Source: Chrysomallon squamiferum
Taxonomy: Eukaryota; Mollusca; Gastropoda; Neomphalida; Peltospiridae
Length of the DNA: 62,500 bases
Direction: 5' to 3'
NCBI GenBank assembly: GCA_012295275.1
Contig: CM022673.1
Coordinates: forward strand, 24,479,761 to 24,542,260
The position numbers were made by a program, and so were the translations under genes. The notes beneath the pieces are model-generated. The model was not told where the DNA came from, made no database searches, and was given only the letters and a program-made list of their open reading frames with translations. Every line of letters begins with the position of its first letter. Positions within the stretch are counted from its first letter, which is position 1. This document shows, in pieces, positions 28,687 through 39,315 of the stretch.

Positions 28687-28816
28687 AGTCAGTTATTTCG
28701 TAATCTTACTTTAATTTACACATAAACACAAGTTTACAAAATAAACAAATATTTGTAAAATAATTGCTTTTCGTGTATTTATATCCGCACACACACACAC
28801 ACACACGCGCACACGC
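28639..28816 (+). repeat. (CT)n and (CA)n microsatellites
   Basis: CT at 28639-28683, CA/CG at about 28790-28815. Confidence 0.95.
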
Positions 28817-29240
28817 ACCCACCACGTAACAGTTCGTTTCTCCGCTGTTGAACTTAAAAGAGTTTTGTCTGCCTGCACAAACAAACCAGGAAGCTGCTTT
28901 CAAATCTGTGTCATCATATTTCTCCTTTCATTACGTTTGTCCATAGCACCTACCTCCATTGTTAGAGTTTCAGTGCTCTTTTTTTTAAACAACCAATACA
29001 GCTTTCTGTTTGAGCACTCTTGGGAAGTCATTGGCGATGCAAGCTTTACAAAGATCAATATCCGTTGACAGAGAAGCCGTTTATTTGATTTCGCATTGAC
29101 AAGCCGGCACCTTAAAGATTCCATACAAAAATGTGAGAAAACAGCGCCATGTCGACCGATATTACATACTGTTAGGTCATGTTCTTTACGCGCTTTCAAA
29201 CAGGCAAAGTGCCGCAAGCAACCAGCCGATTGTTGCATCC
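28817..29240. other. Unique stretch, no gene called
   Basis: Ordinary-composition frames exist on both strands (minus 28900-29301, 133 codons; plus 28865-29068). The minus one begins inside the poly(T) complement and neither shows a known motif. Confidence 0.35.
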
Positions 29241-29249
29241 CAACACTCC

Positions 29250-29300
29250 CACTTTTTTTTTTTTTCCTTTTCATAATGATTTTTTTTTTTTTTTTTTTCA

Positions 29301-29344
<44 letters not shown>

Positions 29345-29396
29345 ATTATTATTTAATATTAGCGATAAACAAGTTATACAACTTTTTTTTTTTTTC
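29250..29396 (+). repeat. Poly(T) tracts
   Basis: T runs at 29252-29265, 29280-29299, 29307-29340 and 29382-29395. Confidence 0.97.
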
Positions 29397-29834
29397 TAGT
29401 ACACGCTTTAAGAATTTGTAAACGCTTGTGTTTATTGCAGGTTTATATTTTGGGAATGTAAAAATTATGAAACGTTTTTAAGTGGAATAGTTTGAAAAAA
29501 AAAAAATGTACGTTTAATTGTTGTTGTTTTTTTTTGTGAAAGTGTGTGATGCATAATGTATTTGATGCGAAGTTATTCCACGAGAAAGCGATGGTTCAGT
29601 GCAATGATGAATACTAATCGTGAATCATGATTTTTATATAATTATCGATTTTAAAAACCGTTAGCGAAATAATGATGATTTTGTCTATTTTAATAGTGTG
29701 TGTTTGTGCGTCTGTGTTTGTATGCGTGTCTGCGTGCCTTTGTGTATTTGTGAGTGTATGCTTGATATAGATTCAGATTTATTTCTTCATCATTACAAAC
29801 GTGTTATCTACCTCCTGTTTTTCTAGATCTATTA

Positions 29835-29872
29835 TGTGTGTGTGTGTGACTGTGTGTGTGTGTGTGTCTGTG

Positions 29873-29905
<33 letters not shown>

Positions 29906-29916
29906 TTGTGTTGTGT
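29835..29916 (+). repeat. (GT)n microsatellite, interrupted
   Basis: GT runs broken by GACT, CT and TT. Confidence 0.95.
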
Positions 29917-30472
29917 GTTTGCTCATTGTTTACAAAAACACGACTTAATCATTTCCATCGACAGTTTTCGGGTGATTACATAGTTATAAAGGATTTAATA
30001 TCCCTGATCGCAGGTGATAAATTTCACTTTGTTTGACTCAGAAAATCTGATTACCGAAGTTAAGACCTTCATTTCACCGACATTAGTAGATTTTTGACGC
30101 GTTAATTTAATATTTTCTTATTTTTACTTAGCCACTTATGCTGTAAATTCATTAAACAATTTTTTCCCCGGATCCATTACGAATGAAATGCGTGTGATTA
30201 ATTTTGTGATTTGTCAATTAACAAGTGAATGAAACACGAAGGAAAACTTTTTCCCGTTTGCAGTTGTCTCCCTGCAGAGGTGTAATTGAAAAAGACGACA
30301 GTGTCGACCATTTATTACAAAGTTTTCTAAAAACGTAACCACCGCGCTATTTCCGAAACTTCTCCCACTACAACAACACAAGACGCAGCCAAAGTCAAAC
30401 CGTGAAGGTATTGGACAAACTCGTTCACAATGTTATTTGGTGATTTCGTTTTCTTTTCTTTGTTTTTAATGT

Positions 30473-30474
<2 letters not shown>
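29917..30474. other. Unique stretch, no gene seen
   Basis: Unique DNA including CTCCCTGCAGAGGTGTAATT at 30268. No frame with support. Confidence 0.4.
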
Positions 30475-30476
<2 letters not shown>

Positions 30477-30552
<76 letters not shown>

Positions 30553-30560
30553 CTTCTTCT

Positions 30561-30624
<64 letters not shown>
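30477..30624 (+). repeat. (CT)n microsatellite with CCCCTTCTTCTTCTTC interruption
   Basis: Two CT blocks (30477-30550 and 30565-30624) around a short TTC insert. Confidence 0.97.
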
Positions 30625-30629
<5 letters not shown>

Positions 30630-31640
30630 AGAAACAAACAAAAAAAGCAATTAATTATTTTTTTCTTTCCGGTTGTGGCACCTAGAAACCATTGTGAAAA
30701 TCTCGACACAAATATACCTCATAGAATTATAGCAATTGAAGCCAGGAATTAATGAAATACGTTCCAGATTAGTTTAATAATCAGCAGACGCCACAAAGAG
30801 GTTCATTCTCTGACTAGCCCAGGCCAACGTAGGTTAAAAAAATATCTATAAATTAGTGACTAATTTAATAATTCATAACGTTTTTTTTTTTTGTTTGTTT
30901 TTTTCATCTTCCTGATCCTTCAATTAGCATCTATAAACTAAAAACACTGAGTAACCTCGACAATTCATCATCTGTTTTTGTGTGTTTATACAACAATGTT
31001 TGTTGAAATGGCATTACGTTTTTTGAAATTCAAGTGTTTGGAAAAGGTAATGAGAATATATTTGTTTCTAAACGTCACCAGACCGCACGTGCATCCACTC
31101 CCTTTTTTTTTTTTCACTGAACAATAACAGTTCAGCATTAAAAAAAAATCATTTCTCGTTCTCACTCAACACTGAACAAATATCCAAAACAATTCATAAA
31201 TAATTGTCAGCGTTATTTGTAACGGTCTATTCAAACCTTGTTTTAATATTACATGCACGAAATTGTTAACACAATATTTTCGTCGAAGCGTTGTTGTTTT
31301 TTGTTTTTTTTTTTTTTTTTTTTGTTGTTGTTTGTGTTGTTGTTTTTTACAATACTACGCTGGTCGTTAAATTCATAATTCAGTTCATTTACTCAAATTC
31401 ATATTCAAATGATTACGTTAGACTTTTGGTGTAAAAAAATCTTTCATGTTTTCCTAAGAGAATATTTACTAAATTAACCAAAGAATATTTCATAAAGCTA
31501 TTTTTTAAAATCCTTTTTAAATCGTATTTGTGTGTATGTTTGTGTGTGTCTCTGTGAGTGTTTATGAATACTGGTATTTAGTATTTGAATCAACCTACAA
31601 TACATTTTGGATTAGTATAGTAATTAGATAAACTTCAGCA
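30625..31640. other. AT-rich stretch, no gene seen
   Basis: T runs near 30880, 31104 and 31305-31323 with TTG units. No gene. Confidence 0.4.
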
Positions 31641-31646
31641 ATATTA

Positions 31647-31727
<81 letters not shown>
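31647..31727 (+). repeat. (GT)n microsatellite, about 39 units
   Basis: Pure GT from about 31650 to 31727. Confidence 0.97.
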
Positions 31728-31729
<2 letters not shown>

Positions 31730-32327
31730 AAAAAAAAATTAAATTCTTCTGATTTTTCTAATATTTTAGAAAATTTGCTGATCGGGTTTTTTTCGACAAA
31801 ATCAACGGACATAAAAAACAAACAAAGGTCGTGCTTTAAAATGAAATGGTTTTATGTCACATTTTTTCTTCATATCAGAACCAATCAAAATATGATCTTT
31901 AATGACAAGGGTTCAGGTGAAACGATCTGGTTTTTTCAATGTGTGTTCACTGGTGTACATCTTGAAATGGAATCTGCATCAGACCTGGATTATTCTAAGG
32001 GTCAGACGACTGTTGAAGATTTCAAACGTGTGACAGAAAGAAAAAAAAATATGATTAATTTAATAAAACTGCAGTGTTCTTGAAACGAGATGAAGGTGTG
32101 TTGTGGAATGTCGAATTAGAATTTCTTCTAAGGAATGATGTTAAGAAGATTGTTTTTACAGAATGTCACTAACTTCTCGTGCATCTTACGCCATTGTTGT
32201 CAGCCATTCAAAACGGACTCAGTACTCTCTATTTGCGTATGTTTCAGGGTAACATTTCCTTGTTTTCGAAAGATGAAGAAAATCTGTTTTACTTAATGAT
32301 ATGTTGTTTTCTTCTGTGACAAATAGT
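31728..32327. other. Unique stretch, no gene called
   Basis: A plus-strand frame to 32083 continues from the GT repeat. Its non-repeat part (about 110 codons) matches nothing I know and has no acceptor/donor support. Confidence 0.35.
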
Positions 32328-33551
32328 GTGTTGTATACTGATTTGCTTCAGTTGTATGCTCTGATTTGTTTCAGTTTGTTGTATACTCTGATTTGTTTCA
32401 GTTTGTTGTATGCTCTGATTTGTTTCAGTCTGTTGTATACTCTGATTTGTTTCAGTTTGTTGTATACTGTCACTTGTTTCAGTTTGTTGTATACTCTGAT
32501 TTGTTTCAGTTTGTTGTATACTGTCAGTTGTTTCAGTTTGTTGTATACTCTGATTTGTTTCAGTTTGTTGTATATTGTCAGTTCTTTCAGTCTGTTGTAT
32601 ACTCTGATTTGTTTCAGTCTGTTGTATACTCTGATTTGTTTCAGTCTGTTGTATACTCTGATTTGTTTCAGTTTGTTGTACACTCTGATTTGTTTCAGTT
32701 TGTTGTATACTCTGATTTCTTTCAGTCTGTTGTATACTCTCATTTGTTTCAGTCTGGTGTATATTCTGATTTGTTTCAGTTTGTTGTATACTCTGATTTG
32801 CTTCAGTTTGTTGTATGCTCTGAATTGTTTCAGTCTGTTGTATACTCTGATTTGTTTCAGTTTGTTGTATACTCTCATTTGTTTCAGTTTGTTGTACACT
32901 CTGATTTGTTTCAGTTTGTTGTATACTGTCAGTTCTTTCAGTCTGTTGTATTCTCTGATTTGTTTCAGTTTGTTGTATACTGTCACTTGTTTCAGTTTGT
33001 TGTATACTCTGATTTGTTTCAGTTTGTTGTATACTGTCAGTTGTTTCAGTTTGTTGTATACTCTGATTTGTTTCAGTTTGTTGTATATTGTCAGTTCTTT
33101 CAGTCTGTTGTATACTCTGATTTGTTTCAGTCTGGTGTATATTCTGATTTGTTTCAGTTTGTTGTATACTCTGATTTGCTTCAGTTTGTTGTATGCTCTG
33201 ATTTGTTTCAGTTTGTTGTACACTCTGATTTGTTTCAGTTTGTTGTATACTGTCAGTTCTTTCAGTCTGTTGTATACTCTGATTTGTTTCAGTCTGTTGT
33301 ATACTCTGATTTGTTTCAGTTTGTTGTACACTCTGATTTGTTTCAGTTTGTTGTATACTCTGATTTCTTTCAGTCTGTTGTATGCTCTGATTTCTTTCAG
33401 TCTGTTGTATACTCTGATTTGTTTCAGTCTGTTGTATACTCTCATTTGTTTCAGTTTGTTGTATACTCTCATTTGTTTCAGTTTGTTGTATACTCTCATT
33501 TGTTTCAGTTTGTTGTATACTCTCATTTGTTTCAGTTTGTTGTACACTCTG
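32328..33551 (+). repeat. 27-bp satellite array, about 45 units, with higher-order structure
   Basis: The unit contains TTTGTTTCAGTTTGTTGTA followed by TACTCTGA. Variant units (ACTGTCACTTG, ATTGTCAGTTC, TCTGGTGTAT, TGCTTCAG) mark longer periods: the TGTCACTTG variant at 32466 and 32979 is 513 bp apart (19 units), and the CTGGTGT variant at 32750 and 33128 is 378 bp apart (14 units). Because 27 is a multiple of three and the unit lacks stops, long frames open on both strands; these are repeat artefacts. Confidence 0.95.
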
Positions 33552-34198
33552 TTTTGTCTCTTCTCTATTATTGTTTTGTGTTATGAAAATATCAAGATTA
33601 TGTTATAAATACATCAACCGTAAGGATTATATAAATATAATGTATTTGGTTTTATATTTTAGTATTTCTATTCTTTCATTTTTAATTTAATTATATTTTA
33701 TTCATTTTTATTATTTTTTTTAATATATATTTTTATATTTTTAGAAATTTTACTTTAGTTTATTTATTTAATTTTTATTTTTTTTTTATTTTTTTTTTTT
33801 TTTTGATATCTCGAATACATCGATAATACATTTTACAACTGTATAATACGTGAGGACCTCGCTGTAAACACTTACATTAACCAGCTAGTCGTAACAGTGA
33901 CATCTGCATCAGCCAGCTCATCAGACGACACGTTGTGAACAAATACTTTTAATTCTGGTCAGGTATTTATTGGAACACACTGGGTACAGAGTCAGAAATG
34001 TTTTGAAGATGATTGTGTTCACATGTTGAAGACGATGTCAGTAACTGACACTCGTCCAATGGCGTAATTTGATTCCTCCAGCTATAATACTGACATGTCT
34101 TCCCCAGCAGTCACAGACACGTCTGGATAAACTGTCAAGCGTCAGTTACAATTCTGCAGCCTCAGACAGTTTATCTGGTATGTTTGGGATTTTTTTTT
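33552..34198. other. AT-rich stretch with short inverted repeat
   Basis: T/A-rich patch 33640-33805. CTGGATAAACTGTC at about 34121 pairs (12 of 14) with GACAGTTTATCTGG at about 34166. No gene. Confidence 0.4.
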
Positions 34199-34210
34199 GG
34201 GGGGGGGGGG
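34199..34210 (+). repeat. G homopolymer (12 G)
   Basis: Twelve consecutive G after T9, unusual for this AT-rich sequence. Confidence 0.9.
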
Positions 34211-36000
34211 TTGTGGTAATAAATAACTTTAGTAATATTCGTTCACGTGAAAAGCAGTATAAGGGAAGGTTGTATGTTTATTTCACGAAGTTGTTTAGAG
34301 ATTTTCGTTTTCTGTGAAATGTTTCCCATTGTAGATCACAAACAGAACAATGCAAGGTCTCGTCTCATTAGAATGCCGAGAGTTTACATTCATTCTTGTT
34401 CTATTAAAATTTGACCGAATGTCCGTCTCTCTCTCTCTCTCTCTCTCTCTGTCCTGTCCACCACGCAGGCCTGTTAGTAATGTTTGATCATCTGATTCGT
34501 CATCATTGATTGACCGATTTAATTATTACAAGTCTGTGTTTGTCGACATAATTATCAACAGTCTGTTGTTCTCGCCCAGACGACCAGTGTGGGATAACAG
34601 TTGGAGATACGAGTGTTGCAGCACACAACACTCAACACAGAAGACGCTTGGCCCATTAGTTCGTTATGCAGAACTATTAAGACCTTTTTAATTTTTGCCA
34701 ATACATTTCAGTATTCTACTAATGGACGTATAATTGTAGTAAACCCAAAACAGTTATTGATTGTTAGTTGGTCTGCCCCCGCAAAAGAAAAGTGGATATA
34801 TATAAAATAAATGTTCAGACTAATAATTTTGTCTTATTTTAATATTTTCCTTTTGAAAGATTATGTCTTTTCGCGATTGGGCGATTGGGTTATTTCCCGT
34901 TCTTATTAAAACTCCATTTTAAAAAACAGATTTTAGCGGATGATTAAAGATATTTCATTGTTTATTTCTAAGTATACAATGGTGATGGATGATTTTTGAT
35001 GCCATTCTTCATGTTGACAAATTTTTTTGTTTTAATGAGACAGTTCAGGTAGGAAACGACAAACAGCCTCAAGGTTGATAATTTAGCTATGACATTAAAT
35101 ATAAAACAGCGCTGTGGATCGATAGTTCATGAACCTTTTAAGAGGTCAGATGAATGAACACAACAGTTTTTTTTTATAGTTTTTTTTTTAATTATTTTTT
35201 ATTCAACACAGAAAACTCCCGTGTAAAAAGATATTGATATTTTTTCTCTTTTTCAAAGAATCTAAAATTCAATGAAAGATGCATGCACATTTCAGAACTA
35301 GTAACATTTATTTATTTATTTGTTTGTTCGAGCTCAGATATAATAGAGACTAACATTAACAGTAGCTGTTGTCTCTATACTACTACTCAGTAGCAGAAGT
35401 AGTAATAATAGTAGTAAGTTTGCTGTAACAGCGCTAGTAGTAATGGTAGAGTGGTAACAGTAGTAGTATGTATTATTAATATCTATTGAATGCGTAAAGC
35501 ATTTCTGACACTTGTAGCACATACACAGTTATAAGCATTAGACTCTTAGCATCTACAACATAGTCAAACACACCGAAAATACATCTCTGAAAAGCAACAT
35601 AATTCACGAATCCTTGGGATTTACCCCAGTAAATTTCTGTTTTCCTTTTGGATGGCAGTTAAAAAATTTTAAAAAAATTAAATAAATAAATTACATGAAT
35701 TTTAAATGAAAGAACCTGAAACTAAATAATGATCAACGTAAAACTGTTATCTGAAGGAAACAAAAACGTGTTGCATGTGTTTTTGAAATTCTTCTGCATC
35801 GTTTAGATGTTTTGAATAGCAGACACGATGTTTCGGTATTGTTTTTAACGTGAGCAGATGTGTGGGTGTTTCTTTTGCTTCAGTAACACACGTGTCTGTC
35901 TTTGATGTAATCGGAAGACCTGCTTCCACAGGAGCTGTCATTTCTCACTAAGAACTTTTCTCTCAGAATCACAGCAACAAAATCCGCGTCATCATTTTTT
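34211..36000. other. Mostly unique stretch, no gene seen
   Basis: A short CT run at 34428-34450 and a TAGTAG-rich patch at 35375-35470. The 64-codon minus-strand frame at 35747-35941 has no supporting motif. Confidence 0.4.
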
Positions 36001-37860
36001 TTTTTTTTTTTTTTTTTTTTGAATGTGTGCAGAATTCCATACGGCTGAAGTGTAAGAAATAACACGATTTTATTAAGTAATCTTTTTACTTATTTCTTCA
36101 AAATACAAAATAAATTCTAGAGATTATTTCAAAATAATTGTAATTTGACATCAATGAAAAATTAAACGCATTTTAATAATGTTTTAAAAATATAATCTGT
36201 GAATAGGAATCATATTCTACAATGACTTGGAGAAAACTAATTGTGTTTGGCTACCCAGTCTGTTTACAGGTACACAAATCTACGATCTAACAGCTCTTGT
36301 TTAATAAGGCCTTTTTACGACGTGGGCAGGAACATCATCGTTTGTTTGTGAAACGATGCAGACGTCTCTGTCATTTTAGCCTCATCTTTAGCATTTTCGT
36401 GAAGATTTTGATTCCTCGTATACCTTTATATTTAGATGCTGACCAGGTTGATGTTAATGAATAAGGCTATTCTGATTTGAAATTATGCTAGTTATTTACG
36501 CTTTAATGGTTAACATTTGGTTGCCGAATTAATGAACAAAGCCATTCGCTCACATCAAAGTAATTAACGAGTCCATGTGTTGTACAGACTTGAAAGAAAA
36601 CTTGTTATAAGTTCATTTACATACATACAGATATACATATATATATACATACATACATATACATACACACACACACACGGACAGACACACAGAGACATAT
36701 ACATATATATATATATATATTTACTTATAATTGTTTTTAATTGTATTAATGAAATTTGGGGACTATCAGTTATACAGTGGTTAATTTTTTTTTTACCAGA
36801 TCATCTTCATTTTCAGTATTAATGATAATTAGTGGTAAAGTTAGTCTGATATTTGTTTTGTCGCAGCAGACTAATTGATGTTCTAGTATTCCAAAGCACG
36901 ATTCTAAAACACGTTTTCGAACATGACCATCATATATTATTTTATTCCTGTCTGTTTCTTGCGTAACTTAATTGTTGTGTTTTGTGTTCAACTTCGTGTT
37001 TGCTGGATGAAGAGATTTTTAAATGTCTGTGTTTAAACAACTCGTAGATGTAGATTTTTCTTCAGCAGCAGGAAGATCCATTAAACTCACGAGTTTTATT
37101 TCCTTCAGTTTTCTTTCTTTCGTCCATTCTTTTCTTTTTTTTTTTTTTTTTTCTTTCAGTACATTATTTTTTTTTATTTTAAGATTACGGATTGTGAGTT
37201 TAATTTTCCTATGTTTGATTTGACCTAGATATCGTTACTTCACATAATCTACTTGTTATAGTTTAACTCAGAAAGAAATTTCTGTAATGATTGTTAACAG
37301 GATCGATGTTCAATAACTTGAAAGCAAAATTACCGTTAAATTTTTTGCTACTTTATGGATAACACTAAATTGTAAATGTGGTTATTGTTTCGTATTTCTA
37401 TTTACATGAAGGGTTTTTTTTTGTTTATCTTTATTTTTATTTTTTTTATTTTTTTTATTTATAGATATGTTTTGTTGTTGTTTGTTTGTTTAGGGACTGT
37501 TAATTTATTTTATTTTATTTGGGTTTTTTTATGCATTATGTCAAATATATAATTAGAGTATATTCCTTAAGCGATTATTTCATATACTTGTCATATTTGT
37601 ATTTTAACGATTTATTTTTTAATTTTGTAAACGTTTCATTCGGCTTTAGAACGATGTTCGTACGTACTGTTAATCTTTTACACAGTCTCAACAAACACTA
37701 CACAGAATTCTAAACTTTTTAAAATACATCTGTTTCTTCTTTGCTAACATGAAATTAACCATTTCACTCTGTTACACCAAACACCTTTTTTTATTCGTAT
37801 CCATAATATGTGCAAAATATTATTTTAAATAGATTGTCACACATCATAATAACATCGATA
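36001..37860. other. AT-rich stretch, no gene seen
   Basis: Poly(T) at about 35996-36020, ACAT/AT microsatellite at 36620-36722, T-rich at 37134-37153 and 37413-37460. No supported exon. Confidence 0.4.
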
Positions 37861-37893
<33 letters not shown>

Positions 37894-38036
37894 CATTCTT
37901 TTTACCTCTACTACTACTCCTGTTACTACTTTGTCAATGTTTTCTATAGTATTACGTAAGACTGTTGTATATGTATATATATATGCCTGAATATTTATAT
38001 AAACTGGTATGTATGTATTTATGTGCGTGTGTGTGT

Positions 38037-38073
<37 letters not shown>

Positions 38074-38089
38074 TGTATGTATGTATGTG
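37859..38089 (+). repeat. (TTA)n and (GTAT)n microsatellites
   Basis: TTA 37862-37893, GTAT at 38046-38088 with AT/GT leader. Confidence 0.95.
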
Positions 38090-38419
38090 AACAAATTAAC
38101 TAGTTATCTATTACCTATATAGTACTCAGAAAAGGAAGCCTAAGCTATTCTGAACAGAAAGGATTTTTATTGTAAGAGAAGACGAACACAGACAAAAGCT
38201 TTCTCGACATGCTTTCATGATTTCCTGTTTGAGGGACAGAACATCTCTCGTTTCTGGTTTTTAAATGCTGATTTTTGGAAATGATATTAACTAGAATTAA
38301 CAAGTATTTTCTCTAGCTTCACGGAACGTATAGATTACATTCATTGATTATCTTCGTGGATAATTGTACAGAGCCGGTCATTTATTTATTAGTGTTTTGG
38401 TCACGATTTTATTATATCT

Positions 38420-38655
38420 CTACATATATATATGTACATGCATACACACACACGCAAAGCACATGCATACATACATAGGTGCATATATGTACATACATTT
38501 ACATAGTAACATACATATATACGTATATACAGATAAACATACATACACATACACATAAAAGATAGATAGATACGCATAAAAATAGATACATACATAAATG
38601 CATACACACATATAAACACACTCATATACATACACATACACATACACCTACACAT
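38420..38655 (+). repeat. ACAT-rich compound microsatellite just upstream of the peptide gene
   Basis: Imperfect ACAT, ATAC, GATA and ACAC units ending about 90 bp before the first coding exon's acceptor. Confidence 0.9.
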
Positions 38656-38747
38656 ATTCTGAAATTAAAATAACGTAAAAGTGTTCAATGTAAATATTTG
38701 TAGGATTACCATTTAACTGATTCCTTCTTCTTTTTCTTCTTCTCAAG

Positions 38748-38939
38748 ATCGAGACATGCAATTGGCGAATCCGTCGTCTTCGATTACAAGAAGTTTGACA
38801 TGTGTGTGTGTATTAGTGCTAGTTGTGACCACAGCTTACCCTTTAGATAGCAGGAACATTGCACAGTATGCCAACTTACCCCAGTTCTTGTTACGAGGAG
38901 CCGCCATCCAGCACAGTTTACATAATGTGTACCGCCTGA
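38748..38939 (+). CDS. Peptide precursor, first coding exon (signal peptide + spacer)
   Basis: The exon opens after a long pyrimidine tract and CAAG acceptor at 38721-38747, with a plausible branch point (TTAACTGAT) near 38712. Eight untranslated bases precede ATG at 38756. It codes residues 1-61 plus one base of codon 62. The donor at 38940 is a perfect GTGAGT. Reading through the donor would hit a stop two codons later, supporting splicing. The acceptor directly before the ATG implies a separate 5' noncoding exon upstream. Confidence 0.82.
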
Positions 38940-39282
38940 GTGAGTAGACGTTTCTCTCTTTCGTGTTATCCTCGCCTTTGTTTGCGGGTGGATTTTTTAA
39001 AATTATTACTCGTGTTATTTTTTTTTTAAATTTTTTTTTTGTTGTTATTATTATTGGTGTTATTTTTTATTTTATTTTTTATTATTATTTTTTATTATTA
39101 TTATTTTTATTTATTTATTTATTATTAATTTTTTTATGATTATTATTATTATTGGTGTTATTTTTTTATTTTTTTTTATTAATATTATTATTGGTGTTAT
39201 TTTTTTATTTATTCTTTTTGTTTATTATTATTATTGGTGTTATTTTTTATTTTTTTTTTACAATTATTTATTTTTAATTATT

Positions 39283-39315
<33 letters not shown>

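Noticed and set aside
28900-29301. 133-codon minus-strand frame of ordinary composition
   Set aside because: Its start is a Lys run from the poly(T) tract. The remaining text has no recognised motif and overlaps equally open frames on the other strand.
31646-32083. 145-codon plus-strand frame
   Set aside because: A third of it is a GT repeat; the rest has no recognisable family and no splice support.
32301-33608. 435-codon plus-strand frame (and 399-codon minus-strand, 406-codon second frame)
   Set aside because: All arise because the 27-bp satellite unit is divisible by three and lacks stops; five-plus frames open at once over the same DNA. No signal of selection visible.
35747-35941. 64-codon minus-strand frame of mixed composition
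   Set aside because: Could be an exon but no acceptor or donor in frame and no homology recognised.
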